A stretch of DNA of 64,000 bases from assembly GCF_027887165.1 (NCBI RefSeq), contig NC_077227.1, forward strand, positions 79,306,930-79,370,929, in the 5' to 3' direction. Under the pieces are notes generated by a model that saw only the letters and a list, made by a program, of their open reading frames with translations, was not told the origin of the DNA and did not search any database. A program made the position numbers and the translations under genes. Shown in pieces: positions 36,401 through 43,494 of this stretch (its first letter is position 1; each line of letters begins with the position of its first letter). The stretch is from Monodelphis domestica. Taxonomy: Eukaryota > Chordata > Mammalia > Didelphimorphia > Didelphidae.

Positions 36401-39369
36401 CACAGCAGTATAGTAATCGAAAAGTAAAAAATTACATTTTCTGCCAAATTTTTGTGATCAGGAAGGTTGGAAAATAATCTTTAAGCCCCAATTTTATGTC
36501 TTCTGAGGACTTGTAAAATCCAGTTTTAAATCTTCCAATTTTTATTTTGTTTAAATTTGAAGGAAAAGTCTCATGGAAACACTAAGGTTACAATGAGTTT
36601 TATACATTTCCTGTGAATTTCATTTATTCATGTTCTTTATGCCTCCATAACCCTCAAGGTAGTAAAACATTAATTTGTCTATTTCAGAAGTTTAATTTTT
36701 CTTGGAAGATTGCCTGTTGAGCTCTTGTAGCAAAATTTCTCATTCTCCTTTCCTATCTCCACCTTATAATTATTTAACAAATACCCAAAATCAAAGATGT
36801 TTCGTTAAGTAAAGGCATAAAATATTTAATTCTTTTCTGTTGGTGAATTTAATTTTAGCATGGAGTTATTTTTTATGTCTTTTATTAAAGTAGTTACATA
36901 TTAGCTATTTATGACTTTTTTATTTGCTTAATCTTGGGAAGACCTAGAGAGGCAACATCTTGACATTTATGAGGAAAGTGGAATGAATCTAGCAAAAATT
37001 TTTGAGTGCTTTTCCTGTGGAAATTTCATCTTATTGCGGATATCCTTGGCACATTCCATGGGCCCCTGCTGTTCTGGCAGTCTCTCAACCATTTATTCTC
37101 TAATAGGCTTATAGGCTTTCAGTTTTAATCTTTTTTTTTTTTCAACTGTTCACGCTGGAACTGATTAAAATGTCACCATAATACAGGAATTATACACATT
37201 TATTTCAGTTGCTAAAATGTGTTAGAGAAATTGATAATTTGAAGGGAAAATATATACTTGATATCTTTTTTTTAATTGAGGGAAAAACAGTAAGTATTTC
37301 AAGGTGTAATACAAGTTTTTTATCTCTACTTTCTTAACTAGATTTTAGGTTGTTTTGAGGAACTTTTATCTTTAGAATTGTGAAAAATATTTTTGTTTTA
37401 TTATGTATTTGTCACATTTTGTTATATATTTGTTTTTATTATATACTACTCATGATAGCATAATTCACAGAAACATAAAATTTGTACATTCATAAGTGAC
37501 CATTTAATCCAACTCATACACAGAAGTTCCCCCCCTCCCCCCCTTAATAACATCTGGCAAAGTAGTTGTCCAAACTCTCTTGAAGTTAATGGTTATCTTT
37601 TTTTTTAAGAAGCCTTTTTATAAACTATTTCTTGAGACATGTTCAAAAGAAATTGTGCCCCAAGCAAATTTTTTTTATACTGTTTGCCTATAGGTGAACT
37701 TTGTATCAAAGGTCTGGAAAACTGGATTTGGTTTAAAGCAAGTTTTATTATAAAGCTATTATTTGTTAGATTTTCTATTAGTATTTTTGTGTTATATAAG
37801 AAGTTAAGTTTAATTTAAAATTTCAGTTATTTATGAACTTAGATCTAACTTTTTTGTTTGTAACATCTTTGTAACTGGTTGACTAACTTTCATATTGGGA
37901 AAGAAGCACCAATTATCAGTAAAACAACTAATTAAAATTAGACCCTTTTGGAATTTTGAGCTTTAGTTGGCTTATACTTAGCTAAGCATGGAACATGAGG
38001 AATAGGTAGTAGACCTATGATTTCTCTGGCAAAGAGAATTTCCTGGGGAGGAAGCTTCCTCTACCCGCATAGGACAGTACCTTTTCTGCAGCTTACACTC
38101 TTAGATAAGAGTTGCCTGGGCCACAGAGAGGGAAAGGGACTTGCCTAGAGTCACATCTATAATAAGTGACACAGGTAGAACTTTGAACTCAAATCTCTCT
38201 CCTTAACATGGAGGCTGGCTCTGTACCATACTTTCTCTACCTAAGTATGATTCTTTCAAATAACTAATAAAAACTGATAAAGCTAGTTAAATATTTTAAA
38301 AAATGGTAATTCATGGGGTTGGGGGGTCAGGGAGAAATTTTTTGAAACCATACAGGCTCTGCCTTTAGATAACAATTTAATTAAACAAATATTATTAGAA
38401 TAGAATATTACTAAGAATAAAAATGTCAATTGAAAAATGTTCCTTTTCTAGCTACCTTTAACAGAGCAGTTCAGATCTTGGTTTTAGCCCTGAAAAGTCC
38501 CATAAATCACTTTATTTCTACCTGCTAAGATATCTTGCACTAAAGATAAAGAATAGCATTAGGTAAATGGTCAAATCTTTCTGTAATTCATGGCATTTTA
38601 TTTTTACCTTCATTTATGCCATTTTTACTGTGCTCTATAAATACTTAAAAATTCAAACATATGAGAGAACAATCTCCAACCTTAGCTCAACTCATCTTTA
38701 AGGTATCAGATTGGGAGCTGGTCCTCAGTCATGCACATTCATGTTTGTATGTGTGTGTATACACATTCCTAAAATAGACATAATCGCTTAGATTTGCATG
38801 TCATCATTTTGAAGAACCTCAAGACGAGTGGTTCTCAACCTAATGCTGTGACCCCGCAATATAGTTCCTCATGTTGCAGTGACTCCAAACCAAAAAATTA
38901 TTTTGGTGGCTACTTCAAAACTGTAATTTTGCTACAGTTATGATTTGGAATGTAAATACCGGATATGCATTATGTATTCTCATTGCTACAAATTGAGAGG
39001 TTGAGAACCACTGCTCAAGACCCTTCAATATAGACATTGTTCATTATTAAATTTTGTCTTACTGTAAGATTCATGCCCTGATCTCACAGTTCTAAGCTAT
39101 GCAAAATTCTCTTTGATATGTGAATTTCAAAAACCTGTAATCGGACTAATATATAACACTTGATTTGTATAGCAGAATTTTTTGTTCATTTTGGAAGATA
39201 ATAAATGAAATGTTTCTAAATTAGTAACTCTTAAAATAGGTCATTTTAAATATCTATGGATGACAAATACTGTTTTAAATATTTTTATTTTGCCTTTTCA
39301 GGAGCAATTGGTTACATGGGAACAAGTGCCTTTGTCCGAAAAATCTATACGAATGTGAAAATTGACTAG
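2979..39369 (+). CDS. TM9SF3: TM9SF3, transmembrane 9 superfamily member 3 (C-terminal 12 coding exons; 5' exons outside window)
   Basis: Spliced coding region of a nonaspanin, a nine-pass membrane protein of the Golgi/endosomal system thought to help sort and surface-localise other membrane proteins. Exons: 2979-3139, 4188-4265, 10780-10911, 13077-13243, 15525-15619, 22478-22608, 30659-30798, 33488-33556, 34048-34194, 36036-36119, 36272-36348, 39302-39369. Every intron between them is GT-AG and the phases join without a stop, giving 449 residues plus TAG. I recall the human protein as 589 residues, so this would be residues 141-589; it differs from my memory of the human protein at only a few positions. 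It starts in the lumenal domain (NLT glycosylation sequon near residue 174), continues through the cytosolic R-K-D-Y loop and nine hydrophobic segments, and ends in Lys-Ile-Asp, the family's K-x-D COPI/Golgi-retention motif. The first residues and signal peptide are left of the window. Identification is near certain; no frameshift or lost key residue is seen. Confidence 0.97.
4188..4265 (+). CDS. TM9SF3: TM9SF3 coding exon (residues ~195-220)
   Basis: Acceptor TTTCAG before 4188, donor GTATGT at 4266. 78 bases, 26 whole codons: VKWKKSD...FFQHR. This is the end of the lumenal domain just before the first membrane span. Confidence 0.95.
4455..4590 (+). repeat. Old interspersed repeat (family not assigned)
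   Basis: agaacatttattatgtgcctactctgggctagg ... tctttaaggagcttacaccctaa. The same order of words appears at 46204-46310, 60665-60800 and 61775-62080, so this is a multi-copy element. Confidence 0.55.
4800..4965 (+). repeat. MIR/THER1-type SINE
   Basis: Core and tail recognisable: cacctagctgtgagacccc, cattttcttcaggtgtaaagtgagc, ttctcttctagctctgaatgtgtgac. Confidence 0.55.
5815..5975 (-). repeat. MIR-type SINE, antisense
   Basis: Reverse-complement MIR pattern: gaattttggagctaatgtag, ccagctccttatttgtgac, ggaaacttgagactcagagaag. Confidence 0.5.
6680..6895 (+). mobile_element. CORE-SINE with an 'aatgaaatcacagg'-type tail
   Basis: Starts gaggcagtgtggcatgat, has core ctgtgaccccaggcaagtcac and ends ttcctcactggaaattctctacactgatgaa. 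Confidence 0.65.
7125..7290 (-). repeat. MIR-type SINE, antisense
   Basis: aaagctgaaagggactagacatcatc, ttcattttacagatgaagaaattgg and tttgaattcaagtcctctgat give a reverse-complement MIR. Confidence 0.6.
7775..8000 (+). repeat. L2 LINE fragment
   Basis: aactgcctgctaaatgttccctcttggatatcttgcc and aaactccttgttttcactc follow the L2 ORF2 3' consensus. Degenerate. Confidence 0.4.
8560..9070 (-). mobile_element. L1 fragment, antisense (ORF1 region)
   Basis: tttggataatccaataattcttaaa, tctgttgtccaggtgattttt and tctgtttggtccattctaatttttagg parallel the ORF1-region sequence at 60-130, in the same orientation. Left end uncertain. Confidence 0.5.
9545..9890 (+). mobile_element. L1 3' end (3' UTR), sense
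   Basis: gtgagcagaactaagagaatag, tcatacaatgacaatattat and a later T/A-rich tail follow the marsupial L1 3' UTR pattern. The same words recur at 62600-62960. A C13-14 run at about 9690 lies inside. Confidence 0.55.
10255..10441 (-). mobile_element. MAR1/WSINE-type CORE-SINE, antisense
   Basis: taagtattggttccacagcag, ctaagtgacttgcccagag and tattgagccacttagctt are reverse-complement SINE segments. Confidence 0.75.
10780..10911 (+). CDS. TM9SF3: TM9SF3 coding exon (residues ~221-264, TM1 and start of cytosolic loop)
   Basis: Acceptor TTTTTTTAG before 10780, donor GTGAGC at 10912. 44 whole codons, IHWFSIFNS...EEEMDDM. It holds the first hydrophobic span ([16 protein letters not shown]) followed by the basic/acidic loop [15 protein letters not shown] that is typical of the family. 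Confidence 0.95.
11360..12115 (-). mobile_element. 5'-truncated L1 insertion, antisense (ORF2 C-terminus and 3' UTR)
   Basis: Poly(T) at the left end, then 3' UTR and, on the minus strand, an ORF2 C-terminal stretch ([27 protein letters not shown]). Flanked by a perfect 12-base duplication TGAATATTCTTT (11348-11359 and 12116-12127); the right copy is followed by AATTG, so the site reads TTCTTT/AA, as expected for L1 endonuclease. Truncated to ~756 bases and non-functional. Confidence 0.9.
12170..12400 (+). repeat. MIR/THER1-type SINE
   Basis: gatacttggattcaatcttcactctgacttactagccacatgaccctgggcaagtcact, then caaaatggagattat and gcatttggaaaattttg; near full length. (Longer words split here only for reading.). 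Confidence 0.75.
12403..12441 (+). repeat. (GAT)n microsatellite
   Basis: About 13 units of GAT directly at the 3' end of the MIR copy. Confidence 0.95.
13077..13243 (+). CDS. TM9SF3: TM9SF3 coding exon (residues ~265-320, cytosolic loop and TM2)
   Basis: Acceptor ATAG before 13077, donor GTAAGT at 13244. Encodes [20 protein letters not shown] and the second hydrophobic span ([20 protein letters not shown]). It ends two bases into a Glu codon. Confidence 0.95.
14182..14208 (+). repeat. (TA)n(CA)n microsatellite
   Basis: Alternating TA then CA run next to an antisense SINE. Confidence 0.9.
14205..14345 (-). repeat. CORE-SINE, antisense
   Basis: aaatgacctgtccagggtcacat, gatttgaacttaggtctttcc and ttgcaccacctacctgtcccc read as a reverse-complement tRNA-headed SINE. 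Confidence 0.65.
15155..15245 (+). repeat. L2 LINE 3' tail
   Basis: cagaatcttgcacatagtgatc and ctaataaacatttattggattgaatga match the L2 3' end. Confidence 0.6.
15525..15619 (+). CDS. TM9SF3: TM9SF3 coding exon (residues ~320-352, TM3)
   Basis: Acceptor TTTTCAG before 15525, donor GTAACT at 15620. Encodes [20 protein letters not shown] and [10 protein letters not shown]; the third membrane span is [19 protein letters not shown]. It ends one base into a Gly codon. Confidence 0.94.
16060..16330 (-). repeat. MIR/THER1-type SINE, antisense
   Basis: cttgcatttgtggagtgctttgag, ggaggtaggtgttatc, taagtgacttgcccagaatcacag and actgtaccacctagat form a nearly complete reverse-complement copy. Confidence 0.7.
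17175..17350 (+). mobile_element. CORE-SINE with an 'aatgaaatcacagg'-type tail
   Basis: gagtactggagatagaatcagg, attcaaatcctgcctttgac and tggaaggaatttctacatgatgaaatcat. Confidence 0.55.
19205..21180 (-). mobile_element. L1 LINE, antisense (ORF2 3' half and 3' UTR), old copy
   Basis: Segments parallel those of the 25.6-27.7 kb copy in the same order: accataacttgttcaaccatttt, cctcagaggagttttaatttg, tttggccatttatcagttg, ctttgggtttatcaaatac, agtttaagatctgatactgctagaccc. Frequent substitutions and indels; no intact frame. Confidence 0.8.
21465..21640 (-). mobile_element. MAR1/WSINE-type CORE-SINE, antisense
   Basis: aaatccttaccttctgtcttgg, then a short local duplication of the word agtatcaattctaa, then aaatgacttgcccaaggtcata. 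The head end is badly decayed. Confidence 0.65.
21690..21890 (+). repeat. MIR-type SINE, degraded
   Basis: gaatggcctcagacactaact, ataatctctaaagtggaataatg and tttgtaaatcttacagtgctatg. Confidence 0.45.
21955..22150 (-). repeat. MIR-type SINE, antisense
   Basis: tttaaggtttgcagaatgtttc, ttataaatgagagaaccgaat and aggttaaatgacaacc follow a reverse-complement MIR. Confidence 0.5.
22185..22340 (-). repeat. MIR-type SINE, antisense
   Basis: gaattttaagatccaaaaggaact, tcttgtaaatgagtgag and actaggactagaaccatcc. Confidence 0.5.
22478..22608 (+). CDS. TM9SF3: TM9SF3 coding exon (residues ~352-395, TM4)
   Basis: Acceptor with a long C/T tract ending TTTTTAG before 22478, donor GTAAGT at 22609. Encodes [18 protein letters not shown] through AIPFGTM with the fourth span. 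Confidence 0.95.
23770..24000 (+). repeat. MIR/THER1-type SINE
   Basis: gagtttgagtaccagctctatta, ttatctctaaattgggaata, tttttataggactcaaatgag; near full length but diverged. Confidence 0.6.
25086..25450 (-). mobile_element. L1 3' UTR fragment, antisense
   Basis: T-rich start, then tttctctggaagtggatagcattc, attgtcccaggtcatttgc, ttctcccgttctgctaattta and aatattctatcaccaacat. The same words occur in the same order at 25845-26080, so this is a separate L1 end lying next to another. Confidence 0.75.
25452..25640 (+). mobile_element. Possible hAT-type DNA transposon relic
   Basis: cagggattcttaacctagaatcc and gatttcagggaatccatgaactttgg resemble the terminal part of an old mammalian hAT/MER element beginning 'caggggttcttaacctgggg'. 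No second terminal repeat or target duplication was found. Confidence 0.3.
25640..27740 (-). mobile_element. L1 LINE, antisense (ORF2 RT to C-terminus and 3' UTR)
   Basis: 3' UTR (gggttatacatatattatcatgc) then ORF2. The minus strand of 26509-26808 reads an ORF2 C-terminal segment (KFLGEH-like, [43 protein letters not shown]) that is open for 99 codons. Compared with the 11.4 kb copy, ~110 bases are missing at 26178 between ttttgtac and agaatggttggatc. The left part reaches the RT domain (gatcatgggcatccttgct). Broken by stops; not functional. Confidence 0.85.
29105..29285 (+). repeat. MIR/THER1-type SINE
   Basis: gcccatgtgactttaggtaag, atttctcatctgtaaaatttgg-like segment, and gataacctctaaggttgttccagccctag at the tail. 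Confidence 0.7.
29900..30115 (+). mobile_element. CORE-SINE with an 'aatgaaatcacagg'-type tail
   Basis: gagctggcctctggccagaagac, tgctagctgtgtcacaataa, aactctctaaagacttgaag and ctcattagtgaaatcacag. Best-preserved of the four copies with this tail. Confidence 0.65.
30659..30798 (+). CDS. TM9SF3: TM9SF3 coding exon (residues ~396-442, TM5)
   Basis: Acceptor TTTTGCAG before 30659, donor GTAAAG at 30799. Encodes [18 protein letters not shown] (span five) and the conserved loop [20 protein letters not shown]. The terminal Trp codon is split TG|G across the next intron. Confidence 0.95.
31845..32055 (+). repeat. L2 LINE 3' end
   Basis: aagaatgtgaactccttaagagaaggg and the following ttgtctcagtttccctactg match the L2 tail words. 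Confidence 0.55.
32217..32413 (+). mobile_element. MAR1/WSINE-type CORE-SINE
   Basis: gggtagctaagtggcttagtgg, ctgtgcaagtcgtttaattcc and ggattctaagacagaaggtaag with an A-rich end. Confidence 0.85.
32655..32815 (+). repeat. MIR/THER1-type SINE
   Basis: gccatgggttcaaattctact, cccttgacaagtcacttaat and gatgtcctctgaggtccctcc. Confidence 0.65.
33488..33556 (+). CDS. TM9SF3: TM9SF3 coding exon (residues ~442-465, TM6)
   Basis: Acceptor TTTTTTCAG before 33488, donor GTAAGT at 33557. Encodes [18 protein letters not shown] and IFIE, the sixth span. The short 69-base exon ends inside a Met codon (AT|G). Confidence 0.94.
34048..34194 (+). CDS. TM9SF3: TM9SF3 coding exon (residues ~465-514, TM7)
   Basis: Acceptor TTGTTTAG before 34048, donor GTAAGT at 34195. 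Encodes [18 protein letters not shown], a long hydrophobic stretch ([19 protein letters not shown]) and LLNAEDYR. The terminal Trp codon is split TG|G. Confidence 0.95.
34440..35640 (+). mobile_element. L1 LINE 3' end, sense, split by a MIR
   Basis: agaaatccaagctatccata, catatgaaaaatgctccaaatcact, caaaggtgacaaaaaagg, tttgacccagaaagattatg then, after an insert at 34805-35055, tttgtggtggcaaaaaactag, attgtggtataaaatataat, gatttcagaaaaatttgg. This is the sense-strand end of ORF2 plus a 3' UTR ending in an A-rich tail. Not functional. Confidence 0.75.
34805..35055 (+). repeat. MIR/THER1-type SINE inside the L1
   Basis: ggtcttatggcctaatggatag, ttacttaacctccctcagcc, tgtttcctcatctataaaatgg, gtggttgtgaggataaaac and taaagtgctatataaatgctag: near full length. 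Confidence 0.75.
36036..36119 (+). CDS. TM9SF3: TM9SF3 coding exon (residues ~514-542, TM8)
   Basis: Acceptor TTTTTTAG before 36036, donor GTAAGT at 36120. Encodes [19 protein letters not shown] and FYYYFFKT, the eighth span. The following intron is only 152 bases. Confidence 0.95.
36272..36348 (+). CDS. TM9SF3: TM9SF3 coding exon (residues ~542-568, TM9 start)
   Basis: Acceptor TTTCAG before 36272, donor GTAAGT at 36349. Encodes [17 protein letters not shown] and STALGIMC. My recollection of the human sequence has Ser where this has Ala after QT. Confidence 0.95.
37480..37640 (+). repeat. Old interspersed repeat relic (family not assigned)
   Basis: ccatttaatccaactcatac, aacatctggcaaagtagttgtcc and actctcttgaagttaatgg share words with 32555-32640 and 52100-52230 (tctagtccagcc... 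catccaacctt). Low resolution. Confidence 0.3.
38070..38240 (-). repeat. MIR-type SINE, antisense
   Basis: gggaaagggacttgcctagagtcacat, gaactcaaatctctctcc and ggctggctctgtaccata. Confidence 0.55.
38826..39013 (-). mobile_element. Non-autonomous hAT transposon, SPIN/URR1-like
   Basis: 188 bp element bounded by 16-base terminal inverted repeats (gagtggttctcaacct at the left; aggttgagaaccactg at the right; 15 of 16 pair) and a perfect 8-base duplication CTCAAGAC at 38818-38825 and 39014-39021, the hAT hallmark (T at position 2, A at position 7). Internal words (agttcctcatgttg, aactgtaattttgctac, gttatga) match, in reverse orientation, what I recall of the SPIN non-autonomous consensus (rodent URR1, opossum OposCharlie3). 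No coding capacity. Family name is from memory; the structure is read directly. Confidence 0.85.
39302..39369 (+). CDS. TM9SF3: TM9SF3 last coding exon and stop (residues ~568-589)
   Basis: Acceptor TTTTCAG before 39302. Encodes [21 protein letters not shown] followed by TAG at 39367-39369. The C-terminal K-I-D fits the K-x-D/E COPI-binding Golgi signal of this family. Confidence 0.96.
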
Positions 39370-39702
39370 AGAAATAAGAAAACTGGGAACTCTGGATCAG
39401 TTACTGTTTCGTGGGGGTGGAACTTGCACAACGTAAAGCGCAAGAAGATAATTGGGCTTAAACACTGGGTACTTTGTGGGTCTCTGTTCGTGGATGGCTT
39501 AAAGTAACATCTATTTTCATTGATCCTAGGTTCTTACTGACTGCTTTCTCCAACTGTTCACAGCAAATGCTTGGATTGTATGCTATAGGCATTACTACAG
39601 TACATGGCTAATCCTCCCAAAAACTAGCTCATTAAAGATGAATAGACTAGCTCTCTTCAGTGAAGAGGACAAACAGTTTATTTAAAGCATTTGTTCCATT
39701 TA

Positions 39703-39708
39703 AATAAA
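39703..39708 (+). promoter_or_regulatory. Possible proximal poly(A) signal in TM9SF3 3' UTR
   Basis: AATAAA 334 bases after the stop. The downstream region (gtgggaaacttggttgc) is G/T-containing. Similar motifs occur at 40010-40015 and 40655-40660; the latter is followed by a T/G-rich stretch. Use as alternative ends is inference. Confidence 0.35.
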
Positions 39709-40309
39709 AAGTGGGAAACTTGGTTGCTAAAATTATATGAATAGAAATCTTTCTGGAATTTAGATATCGAAAAAATAATGTTCCAGAAGATTACTTTTCT
39801 CTTATTTTTGCTGCCATTGTCAGGATAGTGGGATGTTTTTATATTTTGGATCTGGGCTCTCTATTTTTTCCAGTTTATTTGCATTTCCAGTATCAACTAT
39901 ACCTACATTCATTTGTTTAAGAGAATTAAAAAGTATATATATTAAAACCTGCATGTAATATATCTGCTGTCGTTCTATTTGGACCAATTTCCCATTTATT
40001 TATCTTTAAAATAAATTTCAAATTACATCTTAATTCCATCCAAAGAAGATACCGCCTGAAGACAGAGATGTATTCTCTACAATGCAATTTACTGTACAGT
40101 TAGAAAGCAAAATGTTAAATGAAGAGAATATTTGTTTTTATCAAACATTTTGAGTTTTACATAAACATTTTAACTGAATGTCTAAAGTGATTATCATCCC
40201 CCTTCTATCCCCCCCTTCCAATTTCTTATATCTTTTGTTTGGGTTTGAATGAAGGCTTTACTTAAGACATTATAAGAAAAAATGGGAGGGAGGGGGAGAG
40301 GGTAATAAA

Positions 40310-40317
40310 TGTATATA
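40310..40317 (+). promoter_or_regulatory. Pumilio-type response element in the 3' UTR
   Basis: TGTATATA matches the UGUANAUA consensus bound by PUM1/PUM2. A single 8-mer in a 4 kb AT-rich UTR can occur by chance. Confidence 0.25.
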
Positions 40318-40654
40318 ACATAAAATAATGTAACTTAGTTGTAGATCCCAAATGCATTTGGATGTACAGATTTACTACGGAGTACTTTTTCTGATGATGA
40401 TCTGGTGTAGAAATATGTGAATTTGGGTAGCTTTTTACATCTTGCTTACCATTGCATGAAACATTGGGGTTTCTTCACTGTGTGTGTGTGTGTGTCAGTC
40501 ATACTTATTTTTCGGGAGAGGGTTGTTTTCTTCTCTTCTTTCTGAGGCTTTCACTGGAGCCAAATTTGTAATTTAGAGCATTTAATTTTGTTAATCCTGT
40601 CTGGACACATAAAATATCTAAAGCATTACTGCTTTAGAGTGTTCAGAAAATTAA

Positions 40655-40660
40655 AATAAA
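40655..40660 (+). promoter_or_regulatory. Possible alternative poly(A) signal in TM9SF3 3' UTR
   Basis: AATAAA followed by attgttttgattgtgaaaat and ttgtgtttgc-like T/G-rich sequence, a reasonable cleavage context. It would give a ~1.3 kb 3' UTR. Confidence 0.35.
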
Positions 40661-43488
40661 ATTTCCTGACAAAATTGTTTTGATTGTGAAAATAGATGTG
40701 TTTGCAATTTGAAAAGTGTTCAAAAAGGCAATTATTTCTCAATGTCAGTTTTAGTATACAGTGTTGTTTTCAAGACCAGAGAACCCACACTTCAAAGTCC
40801 AAAGTCCTTGCTTACATCTATATTATTTAGTATAATTCCAAAATTAATGACTATCCATTCTTGGCTGACCTTTGAAAGGTATGTTCGAGTTGGTGTACTA
40901 CATGAAAAGTAGGGATGTAGTATGACTGTTTCTTAAAGCAAGCAGATAAAGGTCACAAATTCCCAAGTGTAGAGATGATCAATTTTGCAATATATCTGGC
41001 CAGAAGAATCTAATTTGAAATTGTTTCCTCGGCATGATTAAATTACTGTCATTTTTTGTTAGACAAAGTAACTATATAGAATAATAGTGTGTTAATATTT
41101 TTAAAGACACAAAACATCTGTGTTTAAGCCTAAATAATGTTATATTTGTGTAGTTCATTACATATCATAATGGATAATAGGTCTTGTAGTTGGATGGAGT
41201 CTCTCTAAGATATATTTCTAGAAACTGACAGTATTGTGCATCTTTCATGATGTATGTAAGCTGTGTGAATGACAAAATTATTTGAAAAAATAGTGCTTTC
41301 TTGCCCCTAAATAAGGATTCTATGAGGAAATGAGAGTGTGTTTAGAAGTAGAAAGTAAATCTTAAGTGAAATCATATTCACCAAGCTGAAAAAGTACACC
41401 AAAATATATCCCCAAAGTAAAACATTTTGATTCCTCCCTTTCCTATTCTCAACTACTTTGACAAGTGAGATCTTTAGCTACATTTATGAAAATATAATTG
41501 CTTATGATTTAAAACCCAAATGTGTGAATGTTGCAGTACTTTTAAAAGCACACGATCTGGTCAAGAATAATTGAATTGCAGGTGTTTTGTCTTACTATGA
41601 ATACATTTTAAAATTTAGTTGTTGTTTAAGTGCAGTTATACTAAATCCTTTTGTTCTTTTAAGTCTTAGTGAAAATCAATTTTCTTAACTAAATCCACTA
41701 AAGATGAAAGAGAATTCATCTTAAGAAGGGCTTTTTGATTCTTGGTGCCTCTATAGTTACAGGTAGATAGATGACTATAGTTTGAAAAACTTATATTTCT
41801 TACTGTTGAAGTGGGATTAGTGAATTGAATTGGTTAATGAAATGGAGATTGTTTTTGTCATTTCCAAATGCTATGTGATTTTTCTTTCTTTTGTTAATAT
41901 TGTTTCTGTCACAATAGTCTAAGTGCATTATCAATGCAAAAATTGCTAAAAGGGACAAACCTTGCCTTTGTTTCTGTAAGCATGTTTCTATTGAAACAGA
42001 TAAATAATAAAGTGACATCTCTTTTTTGTATATCCTAGCACAAGAGGAGGGTGAAAGTAGAGGAGTCTGCTTAAGGGGATGTAAAGCCTTATTTATATAT
42101 CATATTAGACTCTTCTGCATATTACCCTTAAATAGAGACTGGATAACTAGAATTTTATTGAAATATGTTATCTGAGCTGGACCTGTATGCTCAGGTTTTT
42201 TAAGTAATCACTTACTCGGTTGTTACAAGTTGCAGTTCATAATGACAGCCACTATAGTTAGGTTTCTTCAACTTGGAACTGTAAGCCAGTTTTATTCACT
42301 TTGATACAACTTTTGTTTTTTTTCAATTCTCAAAACTACTTAGTAGCCATTTGATGCCAAATTTTGTGCAAGCAAATGTTTGAAATTGTTCTGAATTACG
42401 ACAAAAGTGAATAGTTTACAAATGTAACTTGTGTTGTACAGGAAAAGTTAAGCTACAGAAGGACTTTTTGCGTATGAATTCTGGAAAATAGCTCCTTTGG
42501 AGCTATATAATGAAATTCCATCTGGATTTAAATACAAATTAATGGCATGTCTTAGTATAACCCCATTTGTTGGTTTGAACACGTGGAGTGAGTAGTAAAA
42601 AAAATCAACACACAAGTGCTTGAAAAATTTTGTCTTCATTCATACTACATAATTATCAAAACTGTTTCAGCAACTGACATAAAAGAGGACAGGGCCATAA
42701 AGATTTATGGAAGAATGTTTTCCTGTGTAGGCCATTTGGAAATTTAGTTCACAGGTTTATAGAGATTAGATACTAGCTGTAGGTAATACAAAAATTTACA
42801 TAATACATTTTAGCTGCAGAATGTAAGATTTAATTATGATAAAAAGGAATGTTATAGTTCCATCCTACATAAGAAGCCGTTCTCCAAAAGATTGCTTTTG
42901 ATTCTTCTTGAAGATTGTAGGTGGAACATGCAAAGGAAGAGTAGAAAAGTCATGGGAATTACTTCAGTATTTCAGTGAAGAGAAGTAAGGAAGCTCTTTC
43001 CAAGGCTTTATATGGGAGGCTTGGATGAATTGAGTTTGGGAGGGGACTCTTTTTAAGTAATTATTTAGTGACAGTGCAATATACTGTAGCTTCATCCTAG
43101 GAAATTATTTTGTGCTCTCTTAGGCTGGAATGGAAGCAAAGCAGAAATAACATTTGATTCTATGCGAAGGACAATAGTGGGTTAATCTTCTTAAAAGCCA
43201 CCTGCTGTGAATTAGCACCGCATGGAAGAGCAGTTATACTTGGGCTTTTTAAAATGTTTGAAACTTGAATTTATAAATCCCCATAAGCAAGGATGTTCGG
43301 TGACAAAATTGGGAGGAAACAGTTGTTGCTTGCTGATTATATTCATTTTGTACACACTCCTGCTCTGTGCAAGCCATAATTTGCCACCTGGCTTTTTTGA
43401 GTACTAGCAAACCAGTATAATGTATCAAGTACCTCTCTGAGGTTCTGGTGTGTTGTACGTACCTTAACTGAAGTTGGTTTTTTTAAGT

Positions 43489-43494
43489 AATAAA
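43489..43494 (+). promoter_or_regulatory. Probable distal poly(A) signal of TM9SF3
   Basis: AATAAA, preceded by TGTA-type motifs (tgttgtacgtacc at 43451-43463) and followed within ~40 bases by T/G-rich sequence (tggatgcttgctttctttttt). Beyond it the sequence returns to repeat-containing intergenic DNA. Confidence 0.6.

Larger units (their letters stand above)
36349..39301 (+). other. TM9SF3: TM9SF3 last intron (3.0 kb)
   Basis: Contains an old mammalian repeat-like stretch at about 37480-37640, an antisense MIR at 38070-38240 and the hAT element at 38826-39013. Nothing recognised in 36360-37470. Confidence 0.8.

Noticed and set aside
36349..39301. Intronic small RNA gene (snoRNA or microRNA) in TM9SF3 introns
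   Set aside because: I looked for box C/D, H/ACA and long stable hairpins by eye; the only strong inverted repeat is the hAT terminal repeat pair.
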